DNA of 64,000 bases from Todiramphus chloris collaris (Eukaryota; Chordata; Aves; Coraciiformes; Alcedinidae): assembly GCA_025345505.1 (NCBI GenBank), contig JANVCC010000056.1, forward strand, positions 62,001-126,000, read 5' to 3'. Of this stretch, positions 38,701 to 53,700 are shown piece by piece. The notes under the pieces are model-generated. The model had not been told where the DNA came from. It worked only from the letters and a program-made list of their open reading frames with translations, and did no database searches. A program made the position numbers and the translations under genes. The first letter of the stretch is position 1. The number at the start of each line of letters is the position of its first letter.

Positions 38701-41700
38701 GCGTGTTAGGAGGTGGAATTTTATTTTTCACTACAGGTAGTGGTTGTATCACTATAATAAGTGTAGAAATGCAGATGCAAATCATACCTCTCACAGATAC
38801 AAACAGAAATTTGGTACTGAGTATTAATCTTAATGAAAGGCATGTAGAGCAGTATTTATTTTCCAGATGAAAAATGTCTAAATATTTATGCATTTCAGAA
38901 AATTAAAGATATATTCACATCTTTGAAGCTACTCCCTTTCCTTGTGATTAGACACAGCTGAATTCATTGTTTTTCTCTTTTACTGTTACTGTCACACATT
39001 AATTTATTCCAGCTGTGTTTCCTCACATCTGTATAATTTATTTTTGAATGAACTACGAAATGGAGTATTCTTTTCTAATTAAAAATCCTCCATTGGTACA
39101 AAGAAATAAATGGCAAAAATGTTGGGGGCATGTGTGTATATATATATATGTTTATATATGTGTGTGTGTGTATATGTATATATATAGTACCTCAAAGTTT
39201 CGTTACTTAGGCTTCCAACAGAAGTTGAATGCTAGAATTCCTCTGTACTTAGTAAGTATTAGTTATCATTTAGAAAGAGCGAAGTAAGGTCAGAACTTAA
39301 GATGAATTTATCATGCTGATAAAAACACGCCATAAGATCAAAAGCTGATTAAAAGGTGCTAAGAAATAGTGTGATTTTAAAGTAAGACTATGAGGTATAT
39401 CTGGGTTGAAAGTGAATTGGGCTGAGAGCTATATTCAAATTCTTGATAGATTTGTCACCACTGTTTCCAGTCTGATGCTGAAAGGATAAATTGTGATAAA
39501 AGATGATGATTCCCTTCCTATTTCACTAAATTCTTTTGTCTATCTGAATTTATACAACTTTTCCCAAAGTATATAAAAAATGCATTATTTAGTAGTTTAT
39601 GTTTGCAACCACTTTTATAAATTATTCTAAAGTTTAAAGATTTACACAGCCAGATGATCTGCTTTCAAAACTCTGAAGGCTTCAGCTGATTTATAGCCCC
39701 AGACTTAAGCCATCAGCTTTTACTGTAAAATTCCAATGACCGTAAGAACAAAATCCACTGCAGATAGTATTTCTTAATGGTATCAACCTCATATCAAGTG
39801 AAGTGCTGGAAAATGTGGCAGTACAAGAGCCAGTACAACTGCTACTAGTGTGCCAGCATTTAAGAACAGGACATGGAGAGTCACAGGCTATTTGACCCCA
39901 ATAGCTGTTTCCATATACTTTAGTAAAACAAAATATAATACGGGCTTGCTCTGTATGATGATTTTGCTTTTTCTCTTTTAGGACTACACAGCTACTATAT
40001 TTCTAAGGCAGCGGTGGACTGACGAGAGACTTTGTTTTGATGGTAATAAGAGTTTAAGTTTAGATGGTCGGCTTGTGGAAATGCTTTGGGTACCAGATAC
40101 CTTCATAGTTGATTCAAAAAAGTCTTTTCTCCATGATATCACTGTTGAGAATCGTCTTATAAGAATATACCCTAATGGAACAGTCTTGTATGCTCTACGG
40201 TATGTATATACAATGTATCAGCCTTTATAGTTAGCATCTGCTTATATTTTAAACTTTCCAGATTAGCATGATTTTGTGCTTAAGAAACAGGTTTATTTGT
40301 AAAAGTAGAACACACATGGCGTTGTACTTTTATGAACATGTAATATGATTGACCAGGATGATTAAATTCTTAAATTTAATACTATGTCTTCTTTTCTTCC
40401 CTAAATAGACCGTTTTGCTTTCATATAGACCACAAATGCAAGAATTGCATTTTGCCATTCTAGGTTTTTTTGCAATGAAGTCATCCCAGACAAAAGCCAG
40501 CTGTGATGATTGATTTGTATTATTTATTGAAGATTGTCCTTTATAATAGATTTTGATAAAGATAACAAAATTTTAAAATGTATTGAAAAATATCAACAAA
40601 GAAAAAATCTATTTTTTTACGTGAGAAGAGAGCAAGAGGCAGCATTTTTAGGCTGCCACTAAACTCAGCTATTCTGGAGTGGTTTCCCCTTTGGGATGCT
40701 ATTACTCTTTCACATTTACTAATGACAAATACTAGATTTTTTTTTCTCCTTGCAACAGATATTTGCCTGAAAATAACAGTTCAAAATGGATACATAGCTT
40801 ATTTTTATTTGTACCGATGACCAATTTTACCCCATTAATAATCAGCAGTTTTGTTTTTTTAAGGATCACTACAACCGTTGCATGCAGCATGGATCTGACC
40901 AAATATCCGATGGATAAGCAGATGTGTACTTTGCAACTGGAAAGCTGTAAGAAACTTAATCTTTATTATACTTATACAATTAGAAAAATATCTCTGATCT
41001 TTTTTAAGGACTGCCAGATATAATCAAAGAGACTGGAATTTTTCAAAAAAGCCAAAGGACAGTATGTGACCAGTGTGTGTTGAATTACAGTAGTGTCTGT
41101 ATACAAAGATAAGTGAGGTATTGCTGAAAATACCATGGCAGTATTGAAATGCTGCCACACTGTTAATGATTAAACAAAATCTCAGGAGATTATCATAGGC
41201 CTGGTTTTGTAGCCCATCCTGCAGTTATTCAGTTGGTCTTCAGGGGGAGTTCTGTGAACAGACATGTTCAGCACAGCCGGGAAAATATGTTTTAAAATAT
41301 TTTGTCTTTCAGATAGAATGTTGTTGTTTTTTTTTTTTTTTTTTTTCCCTGAGGCACAATTCCTTTAGGAAAGAAAGAAATTAGAATGAGTTTGTTTTTA
41401 AGGCATGGAGTTCATATTTAATTAATTTACTGTCTTCATACTGGAAAAGGGGTAATTGCTTAGACAGTTCTTTTCTGAGATGGATATATAGAGATCCTTA
41501 TATGACTTATTTAATTGTCTCTATGCTAGTGCCCTGGGAAAAAATGCCAACAGTTGATGGACCAAACTAAATATACCTTTATAGGTTCTCATTTTATCAG
41601 TCAATGTCTTTATTAAAATAGGGTCTCTACTACTTGTAGACATGGTCACTTTGCAAGTACCCAAGTGCTTATGTTTACAGTTAACTTTTTGCTATTCGTG

Positions 41701-44700
41701 AGTTTCAAAATATTTTCACATGAGATAATGTAAAAGGATATGCAATCCTGCAAAATGAAAATATATGTTCAAATACATGTCAATACATATTCAAAGTCTT
41801 TTGGAAGGTTTTTCAGTACTTGTCAAGTTTTTTTCTTTACAATTTCAGATTTGTGTTCTTTATCTCCTGTTGGTAATGACCAGTTAGAAGATTGCTGCAA
41901 AGTTTCATTTTAGATAGAAGTAATCTACCCCAAAACCTTCCTCTTGCAGAAGTCCCTCTAGAATAAGCAATTTTAGAAGATCTGTTTAACAAATAGTGAT
42001 TTGAATTAGAATTTGGATTTATCTTTATTCTGTATTCTTGTGGAAGAGCATATTGGTAAGTTAGCACATGGGGATTTAAATCAACAATGTTGCCTAATGA
42101 GTCATTAAATACTTTCTCCAGTTCTGGAATCAAATAGATGTCCCATAGGAACTTAAATCTATTTGACAGGGTTAAAAAAGAGAATTCCCTATATAATTAA
42201 AAATAAGCATTTTCCAGAATGATTCCATCTGCTTTTCAACAACACATAAGTGACTCCTGTCTAAGGGGAAAACAGTAATGTCCTCATAAATGTTTTCATG
42301 ACATTGGTGTTTAATTTTAAGGAAAATGGCTGGCAATGATAAATGCAACAGGAAAGAGTGTGTCTGTAGTTGTGACTTTTTCTGCAGTGCACTATAATAC
42401 TTTCTTTTGGTTGTGCTGGAAATGGTGTTTTTTTCCCTCATGAGATAATTTATGTCAATTTATAGATGAATAATGACATAATCCTAGAATACTGCTTGCA
42501 AATACCATTACCTGGAATTAAGAATTGTGAATGCAAACGTGCATACACAGCCACACAAATACTGACATTTATAAATAAAATGTAAAATATATAGCAAATA
42601 TTTGAACTGAAACAAAATGTTAGCCTTTTATTAAGTGATTACTAATGTAAAGACAAACATGACATGATATTATTAAGTAATTACTTTAGTAAAGTAAAGC
42701 ATCCATAGTAGCCTTTACAACATGCCATTCTGCTATTACTAGTTAATACCATTAATTGACTTATACTTTCTATGTAGCAAAATACATTTTGGCCAAAACG
42801 TCTATTATTTTTTTCCCTTTCTTATTGCAACACTTCAGAAGGTAGCACAGGCATGTCTTAGAAGACAGAGACTTGCCAGTCTGTTTCTCTGTTGATATGG
42901 CAGATGTGACATTTGGGAACTCGGAGGGCTCCTGTCTTGGTGCTCCTGGAGGGTTCATGCTGTGTTCTGTGGTCCAGGACAGCACCATTAATTCACACTG
43001 GGCTGAGGGCTTTTTTTTCCTCCCCTCTGCCCTGCCCTCTAAGCCTGCAGTCCAAATACATATTCATGTTGTGGGCCCATCTCTGAAATTTTATTTCCTA
43101 TTTAAATGTGTCCTTTAGCATTTATTTGCTGAAGAGCAATGTGAAGGCACTTAACTTGTGCTTGACAATCAGGGAAAATTAAAATTAGCAACAGAAAGGT
43201 AAAGAAACTCATTTGTATTAGGCATTATGAGTGTTTAATCCCAAATTTACTATTCTTGTAGTTAACCCTGCTGACATTAGCTTCTTGTACTGTATCAGCA
43301 AAACACAGGAGTGAGACATTTTGGGATTGAGGAATTAGTCAGAAAGAAAACTCAGTGTCATGTAAAGAGAATAGAGATTACTTGTAAAAGCCAAATAAGA
43401 TGGCTTAAGGATTTTGTCTCTATAAACCTTTAAAACATTTTATAATTAGGAAAATATTAATTCCCTGAATAAAGAATAACTTTGCACAGAGGGAATACTG
43501 TGCTGTTTAAATTTACTGACTATTGGGAAATGAAATTTCTTCACAAATAGAGTTTTGGAATTAGTATTTTCAAGGAATTTTCATATAAAGGACCACCAAA
43601 ACCTACTAATTGTTCAGCTAATGAAAATACTTTTGAACAAAAATGGTTCGATTAAAGCAAACAAACCGCATTTGGAGATATGGCTGTTGTCACCCATTCA
43701 GGCATTGAGAATTTCTCTCATGTCACACAACTTGGAAGACTCAATACCTTGTGGAAAATAAGTAAGAATTCATGGTGGTACTCTCTAGTTCTTTGGACTT
43801 TAAATATCTGCAGTTCATTTATACTGAAGGGAAGTAAAATGAACCCATGCCTGGAGTCATGCAATAAAAACTGCTTCTAAGAACCATTTTGTTTTTCTGA
43901 GGATAATGCAGTAGTTTTTTTATGGGAAATGTTACTTTTATTTTTCATCTCCCAAATCTGGGAAATTTCCCAGTATGTGGGGTTTAGGGAATTGAGAACT
44001 TACCTTGGAATTACATGTTTTTGGCTTACTCTGCAGTGTTTTTGCCTTTAATTGTTATAAATGTGATAACGTGAGCAGAGATTCCTGGTCATGATACCTC
44101 TTCAGAGAACTACTAATGATGGTGAAAAGAAGACTTACAATTAAATAATAGTCAGGGAAAGAATTTCTAGGTGAAATTGTTTTTCATTGGTAACCAGCAC
44201 AGTGTTTCCTTGAAATTAAATTTCTAAATTCCTGTTTTTCCTACATAAAATGTCAGTAGGAAATCAGTACCTTTTTTTGACAGTGCAAGAACCAAAATCA
44301 TTAACTTAAAAATGTAAAAATGCATTTATTTATGTATTTATTTTAACACATATCTGTTTTTTTTGTGATTCTAGAGCTTTGTTCTTTTTGCAGCATATAC
44401 CCCTGTGCAATGTATTGCAGTTGCATTATTGTCTCACACTGTAATTTACTTACAATTGACTGGAGTCTAAAAATAATAGCTCACATTTCTGTTCCCTAAG
44501 CTTAGCTATTAACTTGCACAATATAAGTCTGTCAAATACAAGAGTGATTGATCTAAGTAAGCTAAAGGAAAAGATGTTCAAAAGCTTCCAGTTAACATGC
44601 AAATTACATTAACATAATCTTGAATTAATCATATACACTAGACTGAAAATTGCTTTAATATAATGGCAAAAAGCTACAAAGATATTTTAGCTATGATTGT

Positions 44701-47700
44701 GCTGCATATTGACAAGTGTGTGCAAAATACAGTTGCCTTCTGATAGATGATTCATGTCCCATCTCGGCTCCTAATTACTACTTGAAGGTTAAGAGGAAAT
44801 CTCCTGGGGCCCCTGAAGCATGCCACGCTGTCGAGCCTGCAGAAATGTCAACATCTAAGCTGGTGTCCTTGGGAAGCATCCAAGCTCCTAAGCCAAAATG
44901 TCGTCCCCAGCGAGGACCCAAGCGCAGCTCAGAGCACAGCGCCAGCTCACAGCAGCCCTGCCGCTCTCTTCACCCCTTCATCTTGACAAGAATGAGAACC
45001 AAATGCATTGCATTGAGAAGCAGCAGCCTGGGAGGCAACAAAGGGCACACTTAATGTTTAGTCCAAATGCTGACAGTGCTGTAATTCATAAAATCTGTAT
45101 TTCTTTAAGCTTAATAGCTTTTGCCTTTAGAATACCATGTGGTACTAATCTCTTTTATTAGCTTATGTTGTCTATACTGGAATAAAATATATAAAAAAGA
45201 CCACCTCCAAAAAAGTCAGCTATTAAACGATCAAACTTTGGATGTTATTGGGAGCTTTGTTGCAAACGTTCTGCCAAAAGCCATCGTTGTTTATGTCTAA
45301 TTGTGCTGTCAGATGGACAAATAAGAAACAGCTGAACCATAAGTAAGTTCAACACAAAATAATTGTTGTGTAAAATAAACACTTTTGTTGGCTTGTGTAT
45401 CTCTACAGGGGGTTATAACATCAATGATGTCATGTTTTACTGGACTAGAGGAAATGATTCCGTTCGAGGCTTGGACACACTCCGTCTGGCACAATACACA
45501 GTAGAAGACCACTTTACCTCAGTATCTGAAGCGGTGTATGAAACAGGTAAAAGCAGCCTAACACTAAGTACAGTTTGGAATATGGCTCTGGAAACAGAGC
45601 AGCATTAAGGAGCTGAGCACATTGCTTTCTCTTAGCATGACAGTTTCCATTTTCTGCTAGATTACATTCTTGAAACCACTTTTCCAAATGTTACCAGCAG
45701 ATACCCAGTTAATGTAAAGGTTGAGAGTTTCTGAGCATTTTCTTGGAGGCTACGTGTTATCTAAAAACTGATAAACAAAAAGTGTACTACTGCTTCTGTG
45801 TGAGTCGGAGAGAGCTCTTGTGAAGGAAGAAAAAACTGTGACTTGAACAATTTCAACTGGAGAGAGATGAGGGACCCTGGGTACCCAGGTCAGAACAGTT
45901 CCCAGCCTTCTTGGAAATAGCCACTCTGGCTAATTCTGGCAAGTCGAAAGCCTCTATTTAGCCATGGAAATTCCCGTGAATATACTGTGTGCTCTTATAA
46001 TGGCAAGAAGTTGGGTTTCATGGATAGTGCTTCTTGGAGTTTCTCCACCTTGGCAGGCTTTTGGCTGGCCTGGTGGGCAGCAGAGCTCAGGTTGTCCAGA
46101 CTGAAGTTCTAGGTAAGGGTCAGAAACATTTCCACAGACCTGGATCTTAGGAAACTACTGTAGAAAGTTTAACTGCAGGGCTTAGTGTCATGAAGTAGTC
46201 TGCTCCTGTTTATTTTTAGAGAGTTTAAGACCTGCCAAACCTGCTCTATGCTCTTTTGAGTTACTCTTAGGTCCTTCATTGCTGCTTTTCACTGCATACT
46301 CACTTCCTTCTGCTAAAATCACCATGTCAACCAAAAGGGTGATCTTTAAATGATGACACACATCCTTTAAAGCTGTAGTTTCACCAGAGGATATGTTACT
46401 AATCCTGAATCACAGAAATATATTTTCTCTGTTTTGTTATTGGGTATTTCTGCCTTAATAATTCAACACAGAGAAACTTTTATGTGCTAATTTCAGGTAT
46501 TAATTCAGGATAAAAGTCAAAGTTCTCTAAATGGATACAAAGGTAGTAACAAAATACATACTAGCAATATCCTGCTACTTACATAAGGGGCATCTGCTTG
46601 TCTTGCTCATTTTTACAGCTTCTGGGTAAGCAACATCAGGTTGAATCAAAGGAGAATAATATTTTTCTGCTGCTCTGCCCAGAAGGGTATTAGGACTTGT
46701 TTCCCATACAGGAAAGAGGAAGAGGAAAATCACCTTCTATGACAGAGCTCAGGCTCTAAAGCTGAAAAAAGAGTTCTATTATTTTTTTACTATATCGAAT
46801 AAAACCAGTTTCCAATTTTAACTGAAGAGGCATGATCAGATGAACTGTGCACTTTTAGCAAATGGTGTTGTCTTCCTCCCTTTATGTTGTCAGGAATCAT
46901 ATGTATAAAGGCAAATGCCACTTTTAATACATTTTAACACATGCAACTTAATTAGATTAAAATTCCCACACTTGCTTATTTCATTTGTCTTGTTCAAGAA
47001 AGCCAACTTATCAATTGCTATGCAGTACTTATAAAATAAAATCTCATAATCCTCTTAATTTGCTTTTGAGTCATTATGAATTAGGCTCTATTTTCTACAG
47101 ATTTATTTTTTTTTTTTTTAGAAAAGTGTCTACTGTAGCCTATACTAAAAGAATAAAAGCAACCAGATTATGGAACTATGTAATCAATTTCCAAATTAAA
47201 AACAATGCTTCCTTAGCACCATTAATAGATATCTGGGAGTATTTTATAAATAACAGTTACATTATAAATAACAGTTATTTATAACAGTTATGATTCAAAG
47301 AGCTAAATGTGAGATACGAGAGAAAAGCTGTGTACAGTATTTCCTAACACAGCAAAAAAAGCAATCAGGATTTGATACTCTGTGAACTTGAACAGACAGT
47401 ACAGCTGCTGTGCAAGTGAAATATTGTACAACAATGCAAACCCCAAGTTCACACAGAGCCACTGACAGCCAAATTTAAAATGTAGTCAGCAAAATTCCTG
47501 CATAAGTTACTACAGTAAATTTAAGAAAAGGATATTGTGGATTAATCTTGTTTATAGAACAGCATGTATCACATAATACTAATCATATTATTGTAATCAC
47601 ATAATAGTAAGTCAGTCTGACTAATGTTAGCAGGATTGCTGGCTTGGGTTTGGTATCGATTTCCTTTCGGTACAGACTGCTTTCACTTTGGACATGGGTA

Positions 47701-50700
47701 AATTAATTGTTAGACCCACTTTCTACCTGTCTTTTATCTATAGTCCTTACTCTGCATACACTGATGCACTCTTGGACCCCCAAACCATGTATCTGCATCA
47801 GTGGTTGCTGGGTTTTTATTTTAGCTGTCTAGCCAACACTATCTGTATTCTCAGGGTAATAAACAGTGATATAAAAAGCTTGCCCTTCTTATTGGAAAAA
47901 CAAAAGTAATGAAGGACTGTTACAGCCTAGCTTTTTATCTAAATAATCATAGAAATAAGGCTGAAATAAGCTTTAAGAATTCATTTAATCTATTCTCATG
48001 TTGCAAGGCAAGGTCATCTGTATCTACAGCCTACTTCCTGACAGATGTTTCTAGGAGTAGCTTAGACAAACCTCCAAAGTGTCTGCTTCACCCTCCCTGG
48101 ATGACTTTTTCTGGTGATTACTTCACGCATATTTTCCTTATGTCTAATCTTGATCTCCCTTGCTGCATCTCAAACACATTATGTGGATATAGAAGGCAAA
48201 TTTCCTGCTATTTTTCAGCAGCCCTTCCACTATTTCAGGACAGATATATCATTACCTAGACCAACACTTTCCTTCCTTTTAATTCATATAAACAGTTTCC
48301 TTGATCTCCTGCCTTTGCTTTTGTTCTCCCATTGAATTTTTCATCTCTTTACTGACGTGCAGGACCCAAAACTGGGTACCCTGTCCTCATCAGATGTCCT
48401 CCATAGAGGGAAGGTTTGCTTAATGCATTTCATGAACTCTGTTCCTATTTATCCATTATGGGTCGATATTTGCTTTTCTTGTAGAAAATTGTTGTATATT
48501 TTTGACCTTCAGCTTGTGATTCCTTCTAGTTCTCCACCTCCTTTATTGTGCTGTCACTACATATTCCCAGTGCTCTGTTTAAGGAGCTAGTACTTCCATC
48601 TGAGTGGGAATTTCTACTTGTGAGTGTACACAAGGAATTTGTACTCTGAATGGGAATCTTTGTACTTGCTTTTGTTGAATTATATCTTGTTTTACTCAGC
48701 CTGATAGTTGTTGAGATAATTTTATACTTTGTTACAGTTCTTCAGTGTGCTAATGCTCTTCTCTTAAAAGACACTTGCTATGTTATCATGTTTTTAGTGA
48801 GCAGTACTGGGCACAAGACAGACCCCATGTGTTCCCACTTGATAAATCATGTTCCTATTTTCACAGCAAGTGATAGCTAATTAATCTCAGCTAACATTTT
48901 TAATTGGAGAAAGAAACAAAAAATTAATTTAATACTTGATGCTTTTTGGCTGTTGATAGCTTTTCTTCTGTCTGGCAACTTTCCTTAATTCTTGCTCTCA
49001 CTACTGCAGCCCTTCTGCCAAGTCTTCAGCAGCACTAGGAGGAATGAAGACACTTGGCTTGCCTAGGTCTAGTCTAAGACTGAGTCTTCAGCCTGAGCCC
49101 AGAAGGCTGGGAGAGTTATGTCAGGCAGTCATGGCTCTCAGTGTACTTCCTCACTTAGAAATCTGTGAAGTCAGCAAAAAGACATATTCAAACAGTGTTA
49201 TTTTGGCAGAACAAAGGGAAGGAAGAGACAAAAGCTCCAAGTTAGTCTTCTCTCAATGCACAAAGACAAGACACTTGTCCTCTTGAAGAAGATTGCAAAG
49301 GGAGCTGGCTGCTGTTCCTTGTCTGCAGTCACTGCTGAGGTTGTGATATTTATCACAAATCCTGCTTTAGCTTCCTTGGGCCAGAGGCCTTGTCAGACCT
49401 TGGCTATGCAGTGCTGAAACTCTGCTGACCCCTGGCCCCTCCACGTTATTGGCTTCTCAGGTGGGAGGTCATGACTAAGCTTTTAACAAGTTGTTTTCGT
49501 TTATGATTAGTGATCTCAAAACCAAAAAAGTATATAAAATATGTATAATCTATAGAGGATGTATAAGAGTGTATAAATATAACAGACTCCTACACAGAGT
49601 GTATGTGCATCAGTCACAGACTCTTTTTCTCAAAATAGAGGCATAACCTTGCTTTGTCCTACAGGCCCATCTGCCGTTTCCCAAGGCTCAGAAGATTTCT
49701 TAGTTAACAATCAAACTTTTCTAGGATTTTCAATTCTTATTTGTTGAGGTATGGTACACTGAGTAACTTCTCTTATTCCCTTTATCAGTTCTTTCATAAT
49801 CTGTAATTGCTCTCCAATTGCTATTTCTGAGAACATCTTCTTTGCCATACAAGGCTTACAAACAATCTCAGAACTGTGTTCAGTGTAATTTTATCTGGTG
49901 AGTCTTTGGTCAGCCTCACCTAAGATGCAAGCAGTTACATATACATATTTATCTGTTGCCATAGTATGTTCAGCTTGCCTATCTGAGCTCACATAATCAC
50001 TCTTTGTAAGCAAGGTTTTCTGCGTGAGGTGATGTTGAGAAGTTTTCCATCATGAGTTGTTTTAGTGATACTTCTGCAATGTAGAACAGTTTAGAAAGAA
50101 CACAGTTTTGGCAAATGCATTGAAAAAGTTAGAGTAAAAACATATGGAAATGAAATGAATGGAATGAATATCAAGGATATTAAGAAGAGCCACTTTGTTT
50201 TTTAACTTATAGGAAGTTCTTTGTAGTATAGACAGAAATAACACTTAGAAAATTTCTGTGGCTTTTTTTTTTTGGTATGTTTTTGCGGTTTTTTTGCATG
50301 TAATAGAAATGTATACAAATGTCTGCACACAGGCACTAAACAAAAGGGTTTGTTTCATTCTTAGGAAATTTAAAATTTAAACTTACGTTTTTGTGAGGCA
50401 TTTTTGTGAAGATGAAACACATGTTGGGAAGCCTGGCCTGATCTTTCATTTGCTTTTGTTCACCTCTGAAGCGCAAGTAGGAAAAGAGGTAGTTTACGAG
50501 ATATTGACTGTGAAGAGCAGAAAGCTGATTGTTGTCTCATCTATAATGGCATATTAATGATACATATTGACACCCTTAGCACCCTACATCAGTCAGAGAA
50601 TTGCATTTCAGTTGCACAGCTTACTTGTGGGGTAAAAGTGGGGATGTTACCAGTTCCTTTATGCACGTGTTCATTGAAAACAAGCAGTAAAAAATTGCAT

Positions 50701-53700
50701 GTAGTTAAGGCAGTAAAATTCTATTTAAAGCTTTCCTTTACTGTGTCCTTAAAAAGTGCAAAAAGAGAAGAAAATGATGCATTGGTAGAGTTATACTGAT
50801 GCAGTTCTGTGAGATGTACATCACATGTCAGCTGGCACCCAAGGGGTTAGCATACATATTTCATGATAGAGAAGAATGTGCTCTTTGTGCCTGACTGAAC
50901 ACCCCTGTGCAGGATACCAAAGTGCTTCTTACATAAAGAGTGGCGTGGAGCTGTCTTTTACAGGAGTAGAGTTCATCAAAAAGTCCACAGGAACTAGCTG
51001 TGGGGAAGATGCTTCTATCCTGTAACACTAGAGTAAAAGATAGGAACTGCCAACAGCATTTGTAGGGCATCAGTCCTTCCATCAAGCACCTCTGCTGTGA
51101 CCATCCACTGGTCAGAGGGCAGCAGGAAAGAGCAGAAATGCAATGCCCTGATATCAGCTGGGAACAGACACTATAGAAAAATGGGATAAACAAAAAACTG
51201 AGTGACCTAGGGTGATAAGGAAGCCTATTTGTTTAGGTTTATATCTATTTCTCAGGCAGTGCAGCAATATTCATTGTTGATAAAATCATCAGTATTATGG
51301 CAAGATCTATATGAAGTGTCAAATAGGTGATACCATGAATTAGAATATTGCTTTTAGAAGCCAAAAGCAAAACTTCAAAGGGAAGTTGTGAAGAGGAATA
51401 AACCAGCTTTTATTGTCTTCGGAAAGATGTGCGTTAGACCTAGACGTACACCTACCTGCTCAGTTACTGGGAAAGAGTCTATGCTGGTATAATTTTGGTG
51501 ATACTGAAACAAAAGTAGTCATCTAGAACCAAATGAAATACAAATTCTTTCACCTCTTTCTACTTCTGTCCTCTAGTAAATTCTATAAAGCCAAGGAACT
51601 TGGCTTAATCTTCTTTTGATGTGGGGTGACCTAAGTAGAATACTTCACCTTCTGTTCTGTGTTTAGAGTGTGTGTATTGACACACACACATTTAAGTTCA
51701 GATTCCTCTGAGAAACTGTTGAACAGAGTAATTCCTTACTTTAGTAAGTGCTAACATTATGTCTTTTCTGCAAAGTTAGCTATCTGCACAGAGATTATTT
51801 CCATTATCAAATATAAATCAGAGCAGTCACACATTGAGGTAACATCAATCATAGTCCAGAAACTTGAATGAAAAAGCATCTTCTCATTTTAATGCAAATA
51901 TTTTGTTGTCAATAAGACTCAGGCAAGGGACAAACTTGACAGTTTTGAGGAGTCAACTTGAGCTGTACTTGAGTTAACTCTAGTAAAGCCAGGACCAGGA
52001 TTACATGAACCCTTTTCAGTTTTGATCTGACTGATGGTACTACAGCCTCAGATGTGCATTTAAAAGGCAATGAGATACAGCATTGCTATCTCATGTGCAA
52101 CTCACATAATAGGAGTAGCAAATCTGTTTCTTTTTAAAGGTGATAACTTTTGGTTCATGTGGAGCATAGATGAAAAAGGACTGTAATTTTTTCCTATTTT
52201 AATTTTGTCTTGTTGCTCATTTCTTTAGCATGGTAAGTATGCATTGTGTACTTTTTCTTGACTGCTTCTTCCTTAAGTTTATTATAGGAGGTGCTCATAT
52301 GAATTCTATATACAGGTTGCTTCAACATTTCCATTATAAAAGCTCTTCTAAATTCTTTAGAGAAATGCTGACACTATTATTATCATGTTCATGATGTGTC
52401 TTTGGATTCTAGCAAGTAGAAAACCTTAAGGTTAGAGAAATGCCTTTTCTTTGTTTCCCTCAAAGCCACTCAGCTCTAAGCTGTTATATCTCTGTTTCTC
52501 TTTGTTGTTCACATTGCTTCAGAAATTTCTGGTACCAGAAAAGTAATACAAAAGAACACAAGAACATTCAAAGGGCTTGTCTACACTTGGAAATTGCAGC
52601 AAAGTGGCAAAGTGTGACTTTCAGGTTTGATATTTTGAACTAACTTCCTGTGTACACACTTAGGCTTTTGAACTAAGGTGAAGGGAGATATAGTTGTAGG
52701 GCGCTAACAAGGAGAGGATATTGCTGTATGGCTGTTATGGATCAGCTGTTTTAGAGTTTCCTTAAAGACAAACTCTAACCACAGGACCTCCCAGTGTGCC
52801 TGAGGTAAGTACCCTGCATGAAGCACAGTCCAGTCTCTTCACTTGCCTTTGCTAGGTACGTGGCGCCATATCCTTCCCTTTGGTCAGCACAGAAACACAA
52901 GCCAAATGACTTTCATTGTGGATTCAGTTTCCTGCTCATGGCTTGCACCTTCTACACTCACACAAATTCTTCGTTGACACCCTTCCCTCACTCTTCCCCT
53001 GTGGTGGCCATGCCGTCATCCTTCGTGTGCTAGCTGCAACTGTGCCACAGTGAGAACGGTTTGGGGTACAAACACTGCAGAGAAAATCACGTCTTCTGTT
53101 GAAAAGTATCTCTTTAAGTAGCAGCCTAGAAAACTGCAAGCAAAATTAATAAAATCCTTAGTTCTTATTAGGGTTTTAAGTGCTTGCTCTCACACACTAG
53201 GAAGCCACAGATTTACAGTTGCCTCTACAACCTGAATTCTCTTTCCCTAAATATGCTTTATGCTATAGTCTTCTATTGTACAAACTGTTGTTCCACAGCA
53301 CTAGTGCTTGATTTAGTGCAAGGATGAGAGCAGCAGAAGAGGTAACATTTCACAGTCAACTCTTAAGTTTTGCACTTCCTTGCTTTTGAGTGCTTTGCTT
53401 TGGTCTGCTTAAACTTAAAAGAGAGTTAGAGTCTACTGTCCATCTTTGAATCCTTTTTTTCTATCAGTCAAAAACTTGAAGAACTCAACATGTTGAACTT
53501 ACAAAGAAGAACTCTAAGAAAAGTGTATTTGTACCTTCAGGAGGAGAAAGAGCTGACACCTAAAGGTCTATTTAGTCTACTAGTGAAAAGAGAGTCAATA
53601 TGGCAGAAAGCTTAAGTCAGTTTGAGATTAGAAATTAGGCATTCATTTTAAACAGATAGAATGATTTTAATTGTAACAGGTTACTGTGATGGTGGATGCT

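Noticed and set aside
47688-48880. Series of 73-116-codon open frames that might suggest a small gene cluster
   Set aside because: Most of them overlie an old antisense CR1 fragment and have no conserved protein content.
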